DNA of 14,350 nt from Brevibacterium picturae (lineage in GTDB: Bacteria; Actinomycetota; Actinomycetes; Actinomycetales; Brevibacteriaceae). The notes under the pieces are model-generated. The model ran no database searches. It saw only the letters and a program-made list of their open reading frames with translations, and was not told where the DNA came from. The stretch's first letter is position 1. Each line of letters opens with the position of its first letter. The DNA lies in the NCBI RefSeq assembly GCF_030453725.1, contig NZ_JAKDJU010000076.1:1-14350 (forward strand). Reading direction: 5' to 3'. Position numbers and translations under genes: made by a program. Below are positions 1-6,804 of this stretch, in pieces.

Positions 1-64
1 GGCCACGCTGCCGGGCGGCCACGCTGCCGGGCGGCCACGCTGCCGGGCGGCCACGCTGCCGGGC
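1..64. repeat. 16-bp tandem repeat, four exact copies
   Basis: Four identical head-to-tail copies of GGCCACGCTGCCGGGC begin at base 1, and a fifth copy breaks down after GGCCAC at 65-70. The array probably continues to the left of the window. It lies 57 bp upstream of the MerR-type start codon, so it may be the 3' end or intergenic tail of an upstream gene. The unit length is not a multiple of three, so a conserved coding repeat is unlikely. Confidence 0.95.
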
Positions 65-120
65 GGCCACGTCGCCATCCCACGTTGGCACGCAGCCATC
101 CACACCGAATGGGGATCGTC

Positions 121-795
121 ATGAAACTCAGCACCTTGGCGCAGGAGACCGGGGTCTCGACCGCCAGCATCAAGTACTACATCCATGTCGGCATTCTTCC
201 GCCCGGGCGCAAGCGCAATGCGACCACGGCCGACTATGCTCCGGCCCACGTCGACCGGCTCGCGCTCATCACCTGCCTGCGTCGCGAGCTCGGATCGTCG
301 ATCGGCTCCATCACCGCGCTGACTCGGGCCATCGACGACGAAAGCCTGGAGAACATCGATCTGATGGGGATCTGCCAGCAGTTGGCGCTGGAGGCGAGCA
401 ATGCGCTGTCTCCGGGCGCCGCCTCGGCGAGGCCAGGAGATTCAGATTTCGAACACGACATCCGCAACGTCCTCAAGGAACTGGGCTGGCCGGACATCTC
501 ACCGACGGCAGTGACAACGATGGCAGGCGTGCTCGAGGAGCTGAGCGCCTCAGGTTATCCCGTCGGGCGCGACACGATCCTCCGCCACATTCAGGCATTG
601 GCCGAGATCGCGGGCAGGAACACCACACCGATCACCGACGCCCTGAGCAGGGACCGGATCTGCGTCGAAGTGATCCGGGGCATCACGATGCACAACAGAC
701 TGCTGCTGGCCACAAGCGCACTCGCTCATGCTTCGCTGTCGGCCATGCCTCGAACGTCGCATGAAATCGGACCTCAGACAACGAATTCCGTATAG
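121..795 (+). CDS. MerR family transcriptional regulator
   Basis: A 224-residue DNA-binding regulator. Residues 1-70 form the MerR winged helix-turn-helix: it opens MKLSTLAQETGVS, followed by IKYYIHVGIL (the usual 'tIryYe..GLL' segment) and an arginine-rich wing, then a helix starting VDRLALITCLRRELG. Residues after about 80 resemble no effector domain I recognise. They contain no cysteine cluster for metal sensing, so the signal is unknown. ATG 121 is chosen because GGGGA at 111-115 gives a 5-nt Shine-Dalgarno spacing and the family normally begins exactly at MKLS. Upstream TTG 85 and ATG 109 are in frame but would add a non-family extension. It lies 102 bp upstream of, and on the same strand as, the aldehyde dehydrogenase gene, so it is a candidate regulator of that gene or of itself. 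Family assignment is firm, target is inferred. Confidence 0.9.
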   Translation: MKLSTLAQETGVSTASIKYYIHVGILPPGRKRNATTADYAPAHVDRLALITCLRRELGSSIGSITALTRAIDDESLENIDLMGICQQLALEASNALSPGAASARPGDSDFEHDIRNVLKELGWPDISPTAVTTMAGVLEELSASGYPVGRDTILRHIQALAEIAGRNTTPITDALSRDRICVEVIRGITMHNRLLLATSALAHASLSAMPRTSHEIGPQTTNSV

Positions 796-803
796 CTCGC
801 ATC

Positions 804-827
804 GGTGATCACCACTACACTGGTCAC
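804..827. promoter_or_regulatory. possible operator/promoter between merR-type gene and gabD
   Basis: A perfect 10-bp palindrome GGTGATCACC (804-813) is followed by TACACT (816-821), a fair -10 hexamer. A second half-site TGGTCAC (821-827) is the inverse of GTGATCA (806-812) with one mismatch. Two half-sites flanking a -10-like element look like a regulator site. No convincing -35 is visible 17-20 bp upstream, so the promoter itself is uncertain. Confidence 0.35.
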
Positions 828-897
828 AGTTGCGCTCTAGCGTGCATTTCGGCCACGACGCGGCCATGCTTCAACGACCACCAAGGGAGGATCAGTC

Positions 898-2355
898 GTG
901 GACATCACACCGATCATCGACAAGCTCAACACCGGACTGTTCATCAATGGCCAGTGGCGCGATGCCGAGGGCGGAAAGACCATCGACGTTGCGAACCCCG
1001 CGACCGGTGACCGGATCACCACAATCGCCGACGGATCCGCTGCCGATGCCGAAGAGGCCATCAAGGTCGCCGGTGACACCCAGGAGTCGTGGGCAGCCAC
1101 CCCTCCACGTGAACGCGCCGAGATCCTGCGCCGCGCCTTCGAGCTCCTCATCGAACGTGCTGATGACATCGCCGCTGTGATGACCGCCGAAATGGGCAAG
1201 CCCTTCGCCGAGTCCAAGGGCGAGGTCACCTATGGCGCCGAGTTCTTCCGCTGGTTCTCCGAGGAAGCCGTGCGCGTCGGCGGCGAATACACCCAGTCCA
1301 CCGACGGCAAGACCCGCGTCATGGTCTCCCGCGAACCGGTCGGGCCCTGCATCCTCATCACCCCGTGGAACTTCCCCCTGGCGATGGGCACCCGCAAGAT
1401 CGGCCCGGCCATCGCCGCCGGCTGCACCATGGTGTTCAAGCCGGCGAAGCTGACCCCGCTGACCTCCCTCATGCTCGTCGACGTGCTCATCGAGGCCGGC
1501 CTGCCCGCCGGTGTTCTCAACGTTGTCACCTCCGACTCCGCCCGCCGTGTGGTCACCCCATGGATGGAATCCGGCATCGCCCGCAAGATCACCTTCACCG
1601 GTTCCACCGAGGTGGGCGTCGGCCTGATCAAGCAGGCCGCAGACAATGTCATGAAGACCTCGATGGAACTCGGCGGCAACGCCCCATTCGTCGTCTGTGA
1701 TGATGCCGACATCGACAAGGCCGTCACCGGTGCAGTCCAGGCGAAGATGCGCAACGGCGGTGAGGCCTGCACATCGGCGAACCGTCTGTTCGTCCACTCC
1801 TCGGTCGCCGAGGAGTTCTCGAAGAAGCTCACCGAGCGCATGGGCGCGATGGAGGTCGGCAACGGCCTCGATGACGGCATCGAGGTGGGTCCGCTGGTCG
1901 ACCAGGATGCCCTGGACAAGGTGTCAACCCTCGTCGACGATGCTGTGTCCAAGGGTGCGACGATCCTCACCGGCGGTTCGAAGATCGAGGGCAAGGGATT
2001 CTTCTACACCCCGACTGTCATGACCGATGTGCCGCAGGACTCCGAGATTCGCACCACCGAGATCTTCGGCCCCGTGGCTCCCATCGTCACCTTCGACACC
2101 GACGAGGAGGGCATGGCCTTGGCCAATGAGACCGAGTTCGGTCTGGCCGGCTACCTGTTCAGCGAGAACGTCGAGCGTGCCCTGAACTTGGCCGACAAGA
2201 TGCAGGTCGGCATGGTCGGCCTCAACACCGGTCTGGTCTCCAACCCCGCAGCGCCCTTCGGCGGCGTGAAGAAGTCCGGACTCGGCCGCGAAGGAGGAAG
2301 CGTGGGCATCGAGGAGTTCCTCGAGGTCAAGTACGTGGCCCTGCCCCGCGCCTGA
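898..2355 (+). CDS. gabD: Succinate-semialdehyde dehydrogenase, NAD(P)-dependent (ALDH superfamily)
   Basis: A full-length 485-residue cytosolic aldehyde dehydrogenase. Catalytic features are all present: PWNFP with Asn158, the cofactor-binding Lys181 in FKPAK, the general base Glu257 in MELGGNAP, the nucleophile Cys291 in GGEACTSANR, and Glu388 in EIFGPV. The overall sequence most resembles succinate-semialdehyde dehydrogenases, which oxidise succinic semialdehyde to succinate in the GABA shunt. Exact substrate and NAD versus NADP preference cannot be read from sequence alone. The start is GTG 898, supported by AAGGGAGG at 883-890 with a 7-nt spacing. The preceding MerR-type gene is a candidate regulator. 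No GABA aminotransferase lies in the window. A 9-bp repeat array begins 30 bp after the stop codon, followed by a long hairpin that may end transcription. Confidence 0.88.
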   Translation: MDITPIIDKLNTGLFINGQWRDAEGGKTIDVANPATGDRITTIADGSAADAEEAIKVAGDTQESWAATPPRERAEILRRAFELLIERADDIAAVMTAEMGKPFAESKGEVTYGAEFFRWFSEEAVRVGGEYTQSTDGKTRVMVSREPVGPCILITPWNFPLAMGTRKIGPAIAAGCTMVFKPAKLTPLTSLMLVDVLIEAGLPAGVLNVVTSDSARRVVTPWMESGIARKITFTGSTEVGVGLIKQAADNVMKTSMELGGNAPFVVCDDADIDKAVTGAVQAKMRNGGEACTSANRLFVHSSVAEEFSKKLTERMGAMEVGNGLDDGIEVGPLVDQDALDKVSTLVDDAVSKGATILTGGSKIEGKGFFYTPTVMTDVPQDSEIRTTEIFGPVAPIVTFDTDEEGMALANETEFGLAGYLFSENVERALNLADKMQVGMVGLNTGLVSNPAAPFGGVKKSGLGREGGSVGIEEFLEVKYVALPRA

Positions 2356-2384
2356 GGCTGGCCCGCCGCCGGCGCAACGGTGAG

Positions 2385-2474
2385 GCGCTACCCGCGCCAC
2401 CCGCACCACTCGCGCCACCGGCGCCACCGGCGCCACCGGCGCCACCCGCGCCACCCGCGCCACCCGCGCCACCG
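2385..2474. repeat. 9-bp GC-rich tandem array
   Basis: Ten in-phase 9-bp units, mostly GCGCCACCG or GCGCCACCC. The first (GCGCTACCC) and third (GCACCACTC) are degenerate. The array is non-coding in the annotation, lying between the gabD stop and the hairpin at 2491. A pyrimidine/GC-rich array of this kind is prone to slippage and probably varies in copy number between strains. Confidence 0.93.
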
Positions 2475-2490
2475 GCACAGAAGCATGCAC

Positions 2491-2552
2491 CCGCTTGCCA
2501 TAGGTGCGGAGGTCCTGCATTTGTGCTGGACCTCCGCACCTCGGGCTAGCGG
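2491..2552 (+). terminator. Long symmetrical hairpin after gabD, probable terminator
   Basis: A perfect 14-bp stem, AGGTGCGGAGGTCC (2502-2515) with GGACCTCCGCACCT (2528-2541), closes a 12-nt loop. After symmetric 6-nt internal loops, a further 5-bp stem CCGCT (2491-2495) / AGCGG (2548-2552) extends it. No T-tract follows, as is usual for many actinobacterial terminators. Alternatively it could be a dispersed intergenic palindrome or a protein-binding site. Confidence 0.65.
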
Positions 2553-2588
2553 ATGCCGTCCGAAACCGGCACTGGCGTCTATCGACGC

Positions 2589-2603
2589 TACAATCGGGCA
2601 ATG
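2589..2603 (+). promoter_or_regulatory. -10 element of a probable leaderless promoter
   Basis: TACAAT (2589-2594) is a good -10 hexamer, with the predicted start of transcription about 7-9 bases downstream, at or next to the GTG codon at 2603. No Shine-Dalgarno sequence precedes that GTG. Together these suggest a leaderless mRNA, which is common in actinobacteria. No clear -35 is visible. Confidence 0.5.
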
Positions 2604-3343
2604 TGAGCATCGATCGCGAACGAGTGACTCGACGTCGACCTCGCGAGGCTGACTTCGCATTGAGCAGGGACGACCTCCGAGCAGTCACCGCATTCGCCTC
2701 TGCCGCCGCCGAGGTGGTACTTCCTTATTTCGAACTGCGATGTCCCGAGGACGCCAGACCCCGGCATGCCCTCGACGCTGCACTTGCCGTCGCCCGCGGC
2801 GATCCACGATCACGGACTCAGCGAGTGAGTGCTCCAGCCGCCCATCGGGCCGCGAGAGAGGCCTCATCTGAGGTTGCGTTCCATGCGGCGATGGCCGCCG
2901 GAGATGCCGCCGGATCCGCCTACCTGCATCCTTTAGCCGATCCGGCACAGGTCAAACACATTCTGCGCGCACCTGCGCACGCCATCCGAGTCTTCGAACT
3001 CGCGGATAGCTCAGACGAGTTCTCTGACCTCGGCTTCCTCGCCGAACACTTCGCGTCGTATGCCACTGTGCAGCTCTGCAGTGTCCTTCGGCGCTACCCG
3101 AGGATCAGCGCGATGTCGGGCGGCTCCAGCGCGATGTCCGGCGGTTCCAACGCGATGTCGGGCCGTTCTGCTGAGGGGCCGGACGATTCCGATGAGGGGC
3201 CGGGCCGGACGGTAGCCGACACCAATCGGATCAACCGCCTCATGTATGAACTAGATGTGCAGCTTCGCGGTCAGCCGCCCGCGGTGAGCGAGCAGCCGTC
3301 CGCGGAGAGCGGTCAGCCGTCCGCGGAGAGCGAGCAGCCTTGA
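2603..3343 (+). CDS. Imm-5-like putative immunity protein with repeat-rich C-terminal tail
   Basis: A 246-residue protein. Residues 19-135 form an alpha-helical domain matching the family annotated as 'putative immunity protein' (Imm-5-like). Visible motifs are AEVVLPYFE (36-44), the acidic/Pro segment ending RPRHALDAA (52-60), and AYLHPLADPAQVKHILRA (106-123). The same block occurs in the next gene, so the two are homologous. Residues 169-246 are a low-complexity tail with three 7-residue AMSGGS-type repeats and a QPSAES repeat series. Start GTG 2603 is chosen because it lies 9 bp after a -10 box; an in-frame GTG at 2504 would run back into the hairpin. Family naming comes from polymorphic-toxin surveys; function is unproven and no toxin gene is in the window. 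Confidence 0.7.
   Translation: MSIDRERVTRRRPREADFALSRDDLRAVTAFASAAAEVVLPYFELRCPEDARPRHALDAALAVARGDPRSRTQRVSAPAAHRAAREASSEVAFHAAMAAGDAAGSAYLHPLADPAQVKHILRAPAHAIRVFELADSSDEFSDLGFLAEHFASYATVQLCSVLRRYPRISAMSGGSSAMSGGSNAMSGRSAEGPDDSDEGPGRTVADTNRINRLMYELDVQLRGQPPAVSEQPSAESGQPSAESEQP
3107..3169 (+). repeat. 21-bp in-frame tandem repeat (AMSGGS type), three copies
   Basis: Three 21-bp units (3107-3127, 3128-3148, 3149-3169) share the core GCGATGTC and encode SAMSGGS, SAMSGGS-like and NAMSGRS heptapeptides within the tail of the Imm-5-like protein. The following GAGGGGCCGG motifs at about 3172 and 3193 are again 21 bp apart. Confidence 0.9.
3267..3340 (+). repeat. 21-bp in-frame tandem repeat (QPSAES type), 3.5 copies
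   Basis: Units at 3267-3287 (degenerate), 3288-3308, 3309-3329 and a partial one at 3330-3340 share CAGCCG and CCGCGG blocks. They encode QPSAES-type heptads at the extreme C terminus, ending at the stop codon. Confidence 0.9.
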
Positions 3344-3369
3344 TTCTGCCCGAAGTGCGCGATCCGGCA

Positions 3370-3849
3370 ATGGTGACCATTCGCCGCGGAGGCACGCTGA
3401 CCGATGATGATCACAGGATGCTGGCACTCTGGGCAGCCGACTGCGCCGAGCACGTGCTCCATTTCTTCGAAGATGAGAGTCCAGGAGACCAGCGCCCGCG
3501 CGATGCCATAGCCGCCGCCCGTGCCTGGGCGCAAGACAGCATGCCCATGATGAGTGCACGCGCCGCCGGAGGACATGCGATGGGTGCCGCCCGACCGCTA
3601 CGGGGCGCAGCACGGTTCGCGGCCTATTCGGCAGGACAGGCAGCGTGCGTCGGGCACGTGGCCGAACACGACCTTGGCGCGGCGGCCTGTGCCATCAAAG
3701 CGGTCCGCAGCGCGAATCCCGAGGACCCTGCGACGGGGCGGGCCGAACGTGACTGGCAGAGAGCGCAGCTGCCCGAACAGATCCGCCGACTCGTCCTTGC
3801 GGATCAGGACCGACGCGATTCCCTCTGCTGGTTCGCCTTCTCCGACTGA
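3370..3849 (+). CDS. Imm-5-like putative immunity protein (second copy)
   Basis: A 159-residue mainly helical protein of the Imm-5-like 'putative immunity protein' family. DDDHRMLALWAADCAEHVL (12-30), FFE, and QRPRDAIAAARAWA (41-54) are family-like, as is the C-terminal block WQRAQLPEQIRRLVLADQ (129-146) ending CWFAFSD. It aligns with the preceding gene over the AExVLxxFE...RPRxA segment, indicating an old tandem duplication. ATG 3370 is used as the start. An in-frame TTG at 3340 overlaps the upstream stop as TTGA with GGAGAG at 3324-3329, and would add 10 residues and give translational coupling, so it is a real alternative. Likely co-transcribed with its neighbour. Cytosolic; no signal peptide or membrane segment. 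Molecular role unknown. Confidence 0.75.
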   Translation: MVTIRRGGTLTDDDHRMLALWAADCAEHVLHFFEDESPGDQRPRDAIAAARAWAQDSMPMMSARAAGGHAMGAARPLRGAARFAAYSAGQAACVGHVAEHDLGAAACAIKAVRSANPEDPATGRAERDWQRAQLPEQIRRLVLADQDRRDSLCWFAFSD

Positions 3850-3923
3850 TCCAGCCAACAGACGTAGAGGCCGGGCCGATCAGCCTCCGCAGCTGCCGAG
3901 GCGACATCCGTGGCTATCCGCGA

Positions 3924-3958
3924 CCCTCAGGCGCGGGCGAGCAGTGCAGCGCTGAGGG
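3924..3958 (+). terminator. Hairpin after the Imm-5-like pair
   Basis: CCCTCAGGCGC (3924-3934) pairs with GCGCTGAGGG (3949-3958), leaving one bulged G. It lies between two converging transcription units and could end either. No T-tract. Confidence 0.4.
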
Positions 3959-4036
3959 GCAGGTGAAGAACCGCGTAGCGCTCAGGCGCGGGTGAACCTC
4001 AGTCGCGGGTGAAGGACCGTGCCGCACTCAGGCGCG
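3926..4036. repeat. Four dispersed copies of CTCAGGCGCG, two as a 17-bp tandem
   Basis: CTCAGGCGCGGG-type units occur at 3926, 3981, 3998 (with G to T) and 4027. The copies at 3981-3997 and 3998-4014 are contiguous 17-bp units. The copy at 4027 contains the stop codon of the membrane-protein gene on the - strand. Confidence 0.8.
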
Positions 4037-6052
4037 TCGGCGGGCGAGAACGTCGTCGACGGCGCCCAGCTCGGGACCCTTGTTGGTCCGAATCGCCTTA
4101 CGACCATGCTCCAGCGGGCTGTCATCACGGGCCGAGTCGCTGAGTTCTGGACGGTACCCGAGCTCGGCGGCGAACTGAGCCGCGATGTCCTCACGGCTGC
4201 GAGCTTCGGTCTCGTACGACTCGTAGGACGAGGCATCGGCCGCCTTCGCCTCAGGAACCGGGTGCTCAATCTGTGGGGCGTCAACGTAGCTGGGGACTGG
4301 CAGCGGCGTCGGCGACCAGGCATCTCGTGCCTGGAGTCGCTGCATGAACGGGTCGTTCACGTTGCCGGTATCGACCTTCGACGCGGTCGCCTCTGCACCG
4401 GATTGCCCGTCAGAGTCGGTGCCCTCGTCAGAGTCGGTGTCTTCGGCAGAGTCGGCGTGAGTCACGGCCGCAGCTTCCGATACCGATCCGGCTTCGAGGC
4501 GCGGCTCTGCAGTCGGCGTGGAATCGTCCGCATTGACCTCGGAAGCCGACTCGGCTGCGGAGGTCTTCTCCACAGGCGACTTCTCTGCAATGTCCGTCTC
4601 TGCATTCTCGGTCGCATCGGCGTCGGGCGCTGCTTCTTCGACGATGGGGATCGGTCCGGTGAGCAGCACCTGACGGGTGGTGTGCCCCTCCGCGGCTTCG
4701 TTGCGGATGCGCACGAGCGGAATCTCGCCGGTGTCTGCTTCTTCCCGGTTGTGCTTCGCGCTCGCGTTGCGCTGCATCACGGCACGCGCCTGGGCAGCCT
4801 TCGTCGATCCCGCTGGCCGTGCCGCGGCCGGCTTGGCCTCCGCGGCGTTCGGAGCAGCAGGTGCCGGAGCAGCGGGCTTCGGAGCTGCAGCCGTGGGCGC
4901 AGCGGTCTTCACAGCAGTGGCCGTCGGAGCGGCAGTCCTCGACGAGGCTGCGGGTGCTTTCGGGGCAGCGCTCGTCCTCCGGGCAGCACTCGTCTTCGTT
5001 GCGCCGTTCTTGGTCCTCGCAGTCCGCCCGTCGATTTCGCGGAGGCGAGCCTTGACTTCGCGCTTGCGCAGATTGAGCGTGCGCACGATGAGGAGGGAGA
5101 CGATCGCGAGTCCGCAGAAGACTCCGGTCAGGGCGACGTGGACGACCGAGAACATCGCGAGCACGCCCGTGACCAGAATGCCGAGGACGAAGGCGAGGAA
5201 GAGCAGGGCGAATCCCCGCGTCATCGTACGCAGCGATTTCATGGACTCGCGCAGAGTCGTTGCTTTCTCAGTCATCGAATGGTCCTCATCAGCTCCGAAG
5301 CTCGGATTGGGAATCTGCATACCTCGTCTGGTCGTCTCTGCTGTGCCTGTGGTGATGGGTTCGGTGGATCGGGCGTGCAGCGATCGTGGCTGAGCATGTC
5401 CCGGATGGGCACTTCCCGGACGGTTCGGCGCCTGACCGGAATGCTCGCCGAGGCGGCCGCCGGCTCCCCGGCCTGCTTGACTTCCCCCACCCGCGTCACC
5501 TCCGTCGGCCGAGCCTCTGCCGTTCGACCCCTGCGGCGACTGGTTGAACACGGCGTGCACTGCCGGGTGAAGCAGGCGAACATTGTCACTCGTCGCCGCG
5601 GCGGATGCCTCATGTGCGCTGTGGCTGAGGCTGTCGAGGTAGGCGGAGCGGGTTTCACCGACGGCCACGGGAAGCGAGCTGCGCTGGTGCTGCTCGTCCG
5701 CCTCGGCGGTGGTGGAGCTTGTGTCCGTGGTCGAACTCGAGTCGGTGCGTCCGTCGATGACGGCGAGTTCGGGTGCCCGTGCGGAGAGGCTGAGTTTTGG
5801 AGCCTCGGTCAGCGGTGCCACGTCGGGTCGCGGAACGGTCGGTTCGATGGTCGCGGAGGAGTGAAAGACTCTCGCCCGTTCGGTGTGATCGTGGCCGGGG
5901 ATCTGGGGGTCGGCGGCGACGACCTCGGCCTGTTCTGGAACGGTGTCGATCTCGACCCGGGACAGCTCCGTCGCTGACTTGCGGATCATTGTGGGCACGA
6001 CAACGGCGAAGACCACGATGATGGCGATAACGACGATGATGCTGGTGTCCAC
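4028..6052 (-). CDS. SepX/GlpR-like actinobacterial cell-division membrane protein (predicted)
   Basis: A 674-residue protein with three predicted membrane segments: 4-21 at the N terminus, followed by VPTMIRK, then a close pair at about 281-301 and 304-323. An N-terminal segment ending in VPxxxR(K/R) plus a later helix pair is the layout of the SepX (Streptomyces) / GlpR (Corynebacterium) family and of mycobacterial Rv0996. These act in cell division and, in corynebacteria, bind the MoeA-like Glp. The remainder looks disordered: Ala/Pro/Lys-rich at about 350-435, acidic Ser/Thr-rich at 450-560, then a better-ordered C terminus with EDIAAQFAAELGYRPE. Start is GTG 6052 with a modest AGGG upstream. 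It lies 73 bp after rimJ on the same strand, as in mycobacteria. Identity rests on synteny and topology more than on sequence identity. The length is unusually large. An internal ATG at 5275 has its own GAGGA. Confidence 0.6.
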   Translation of the reverse strand: MDTSIIVVIAIIVVFAVVVPTMIRKSATELSRVEIDTVPEQAEVVAADPQIPGHDHTERARVFHSSATIEPTVPRPDVAPLTEAPKLSLSARAPELAVIDGRTDSSSTTDTSSTTAEADEQHQRSSLPVAVGETRSAYLDSLSHSAHEASAAATSDNVRLLHPAVHAVFNQSPQGSNGRGSADGGDAGGGSQAGRGAGGRLGEHSGQAPNRPGSAHPGHAQPRSLHARSTEPITTGTAETTRRGMQIPNPSFGADEDHSMTEKATTLRESMKSLRTMTRGFALLFLAFVLGILVTGVLAMFSVVHVALTGVFCGLAIVSLLIVRTLNLRKREVKARLREIDGRTARTKNGATKTSAARRTSAAPKAPAASSRTAAPTATAVKTAAPTAAAPKPAAPAPAAPNAAEAKPAAARPAGSTKAAQARAVMQRNASAKHNREEADTGEIPLVRIRNEAAEGHTTRQVLLTGPIPIVEEAAPDADATENAETDIAEKSPVEKTSAAESASEVNADDSTPTAEPRLEAGSVSEAAAVTHADSAEDTDSDEGTDSDGQSGAEATASKVDTGNVNDPFMQRLQARDAWSPTPLPVPSYVDAPQIEHPVPEAKAADASSYESYETEARSREDIAAQFAAELGYRPELSDSARDDSPLEHGRKAIRTNKGPELGAVDDVLARRRA

Positions 6053-6125
6053 ACTGCAACCCTAGATCGCCCGGATCGGCAACGACGTGAAGGACTGTGG
6101 TGTGTCGGTCAAACAGGCACCAAGT

Positions 6126-6722
6126 TCACAAGTTTCTCAGGCTGTGACGGTAGGCGGCGAGGATCCCCTGCGGAACCTCCTCGGCGACCACGGCGAATGT
6201 GCGATGGTCACACCAACTTCCGTCGATGTGCATGTATTTCTCGCGCACCCCCTCGTCGCGGAGGCCGAGCTTCTCGACCACGCGCAGGCTTGCCGTGTTC
6301 TCGGGTCGGATGTTGATCTCGATGCGGTGCAGGCCCAGGGCGAAGAGGCTGTGGTCGATCGCCATGGCCACAGCGATGGGCGTGATGCCGCGTCCGGCGA
6401 CTCGCGAATCGATCCAGTAGCCGATCTGTCCGCTGAGGATGGACCCCCAGCTGATGCTCGAAACGGTGAGTTGGCCGCGGAAACGACCGCCGACCTCGAT
6501 CGCCAGCGGCACCGACTGCCCACGTTTGGCCTGCTTGTCGTACATGCGGACCATGGTTCGAAACCCGGGAAGCTGCTGGCCGGGGATCGGCAGCGTCGCA
6601 TCCCAGGGACGCAGCCAATCACGGTTGTGCCTGCGGACTTCTCGCCACTGGCTCTCGTCGCGCCTGTGCAGCGGACGCAACACGATGTCGGACTGCTGAT
6701 CAGTCAGGATGACTGGCCACAA
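6126..6722 (-). CDS. rimJ: RimJ-type GNAT N-acetyltransferase
   Basis: A 198-residue GNAT acetyltransferase of the RimJ/RimL branch, which transfers acetyl from acetyl-CoA to amino groups, classically the N-terminal residue of ribosomal proteins. Motifs: IVLRPLHRRDESQW near the N terminus, GQIGYWIDSRVAGRGI (98-113) with the CoA pyrophosphate-binding loop VAGRGI, and the family-typical ALGLHRIEINIRPENTAS (128-145) and VVEKLGLRDEGVREKY. The start is TTG 6722, supported by a strong GGAGG (6730-6734) exactly 7 nt upstream; no in-frame ATG gives a family-like N terminus. It lies between galU (82 bp) and the SepX/GlpR-like gene, the same order as Mycobacterium Rv0993-Rv0996 except for the missing moeA-like gene. 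The true substrate is not known. Confidence 0.85.
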   Translation of the reverse strand: MWPVILTDQQSDIVLRPLHRRDESQWREVRRHNRDWLRPWDATLPIPGQQLPGFRTMVRMYDKQAKRGQSVPLAIEVGGRFRGQLTVSSISWGSILSGQIGYWIDSRVAGRGITPIAVAMAIDHSLFALGLHRIEINIRPENTASLRVVEKLGLRDEGVREKYMHIDGSWCDHRTFAVVAEEVPQGILAAYRHSLRNL

Positions 6723-6759
6723 ACGGCTGCCTCCGCTCTCGGATGCTCATCGGTGATGT

Positions 6760-6789
6760 CCACTGGTGCGGGATTGCCCACTGGTGCGG
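6760..6789. repeat. Direct repeat CCACTGGTGCGG x2
   Basis: Two exact 12-bp copies (6760-6771 and 6778-6789), 18 bp apart, lie in the 82-bp gap between galU and rimJ. This is where a moeA/glp-like gene sits in related genomes. Confidence 0.8.
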
Positions 6790-6804
6790 TGATGCCAACG
6801 ACTA

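Noticed and set aside
1..70. Possible CRISPR array
   Set aside because: The 16-bp units are directly contiguous with no spacers.
892..1797. 301-residue open frame on the - strand, Gly/Asp/His-rich
   Set aside because: Antisense to the well-supported gabD gene; composition is that of a mirrored high-GC coding frame.
2327..2539. Collagen-like Gly-Gly-Ala repeat frame on the - strand
   Set aside because: It is only a translation of the 9-bp tandem array; no start signal or flanking domain.
4019..5977. 652-residue open frame on the + strand
   Set aside because: Fully antisense to the membrane-protein gene; rich in Arg, Gly and Cys with no domain. It is a GC-driven shadow, whereas the - strand frame has clear membrane segments and syntenic context.
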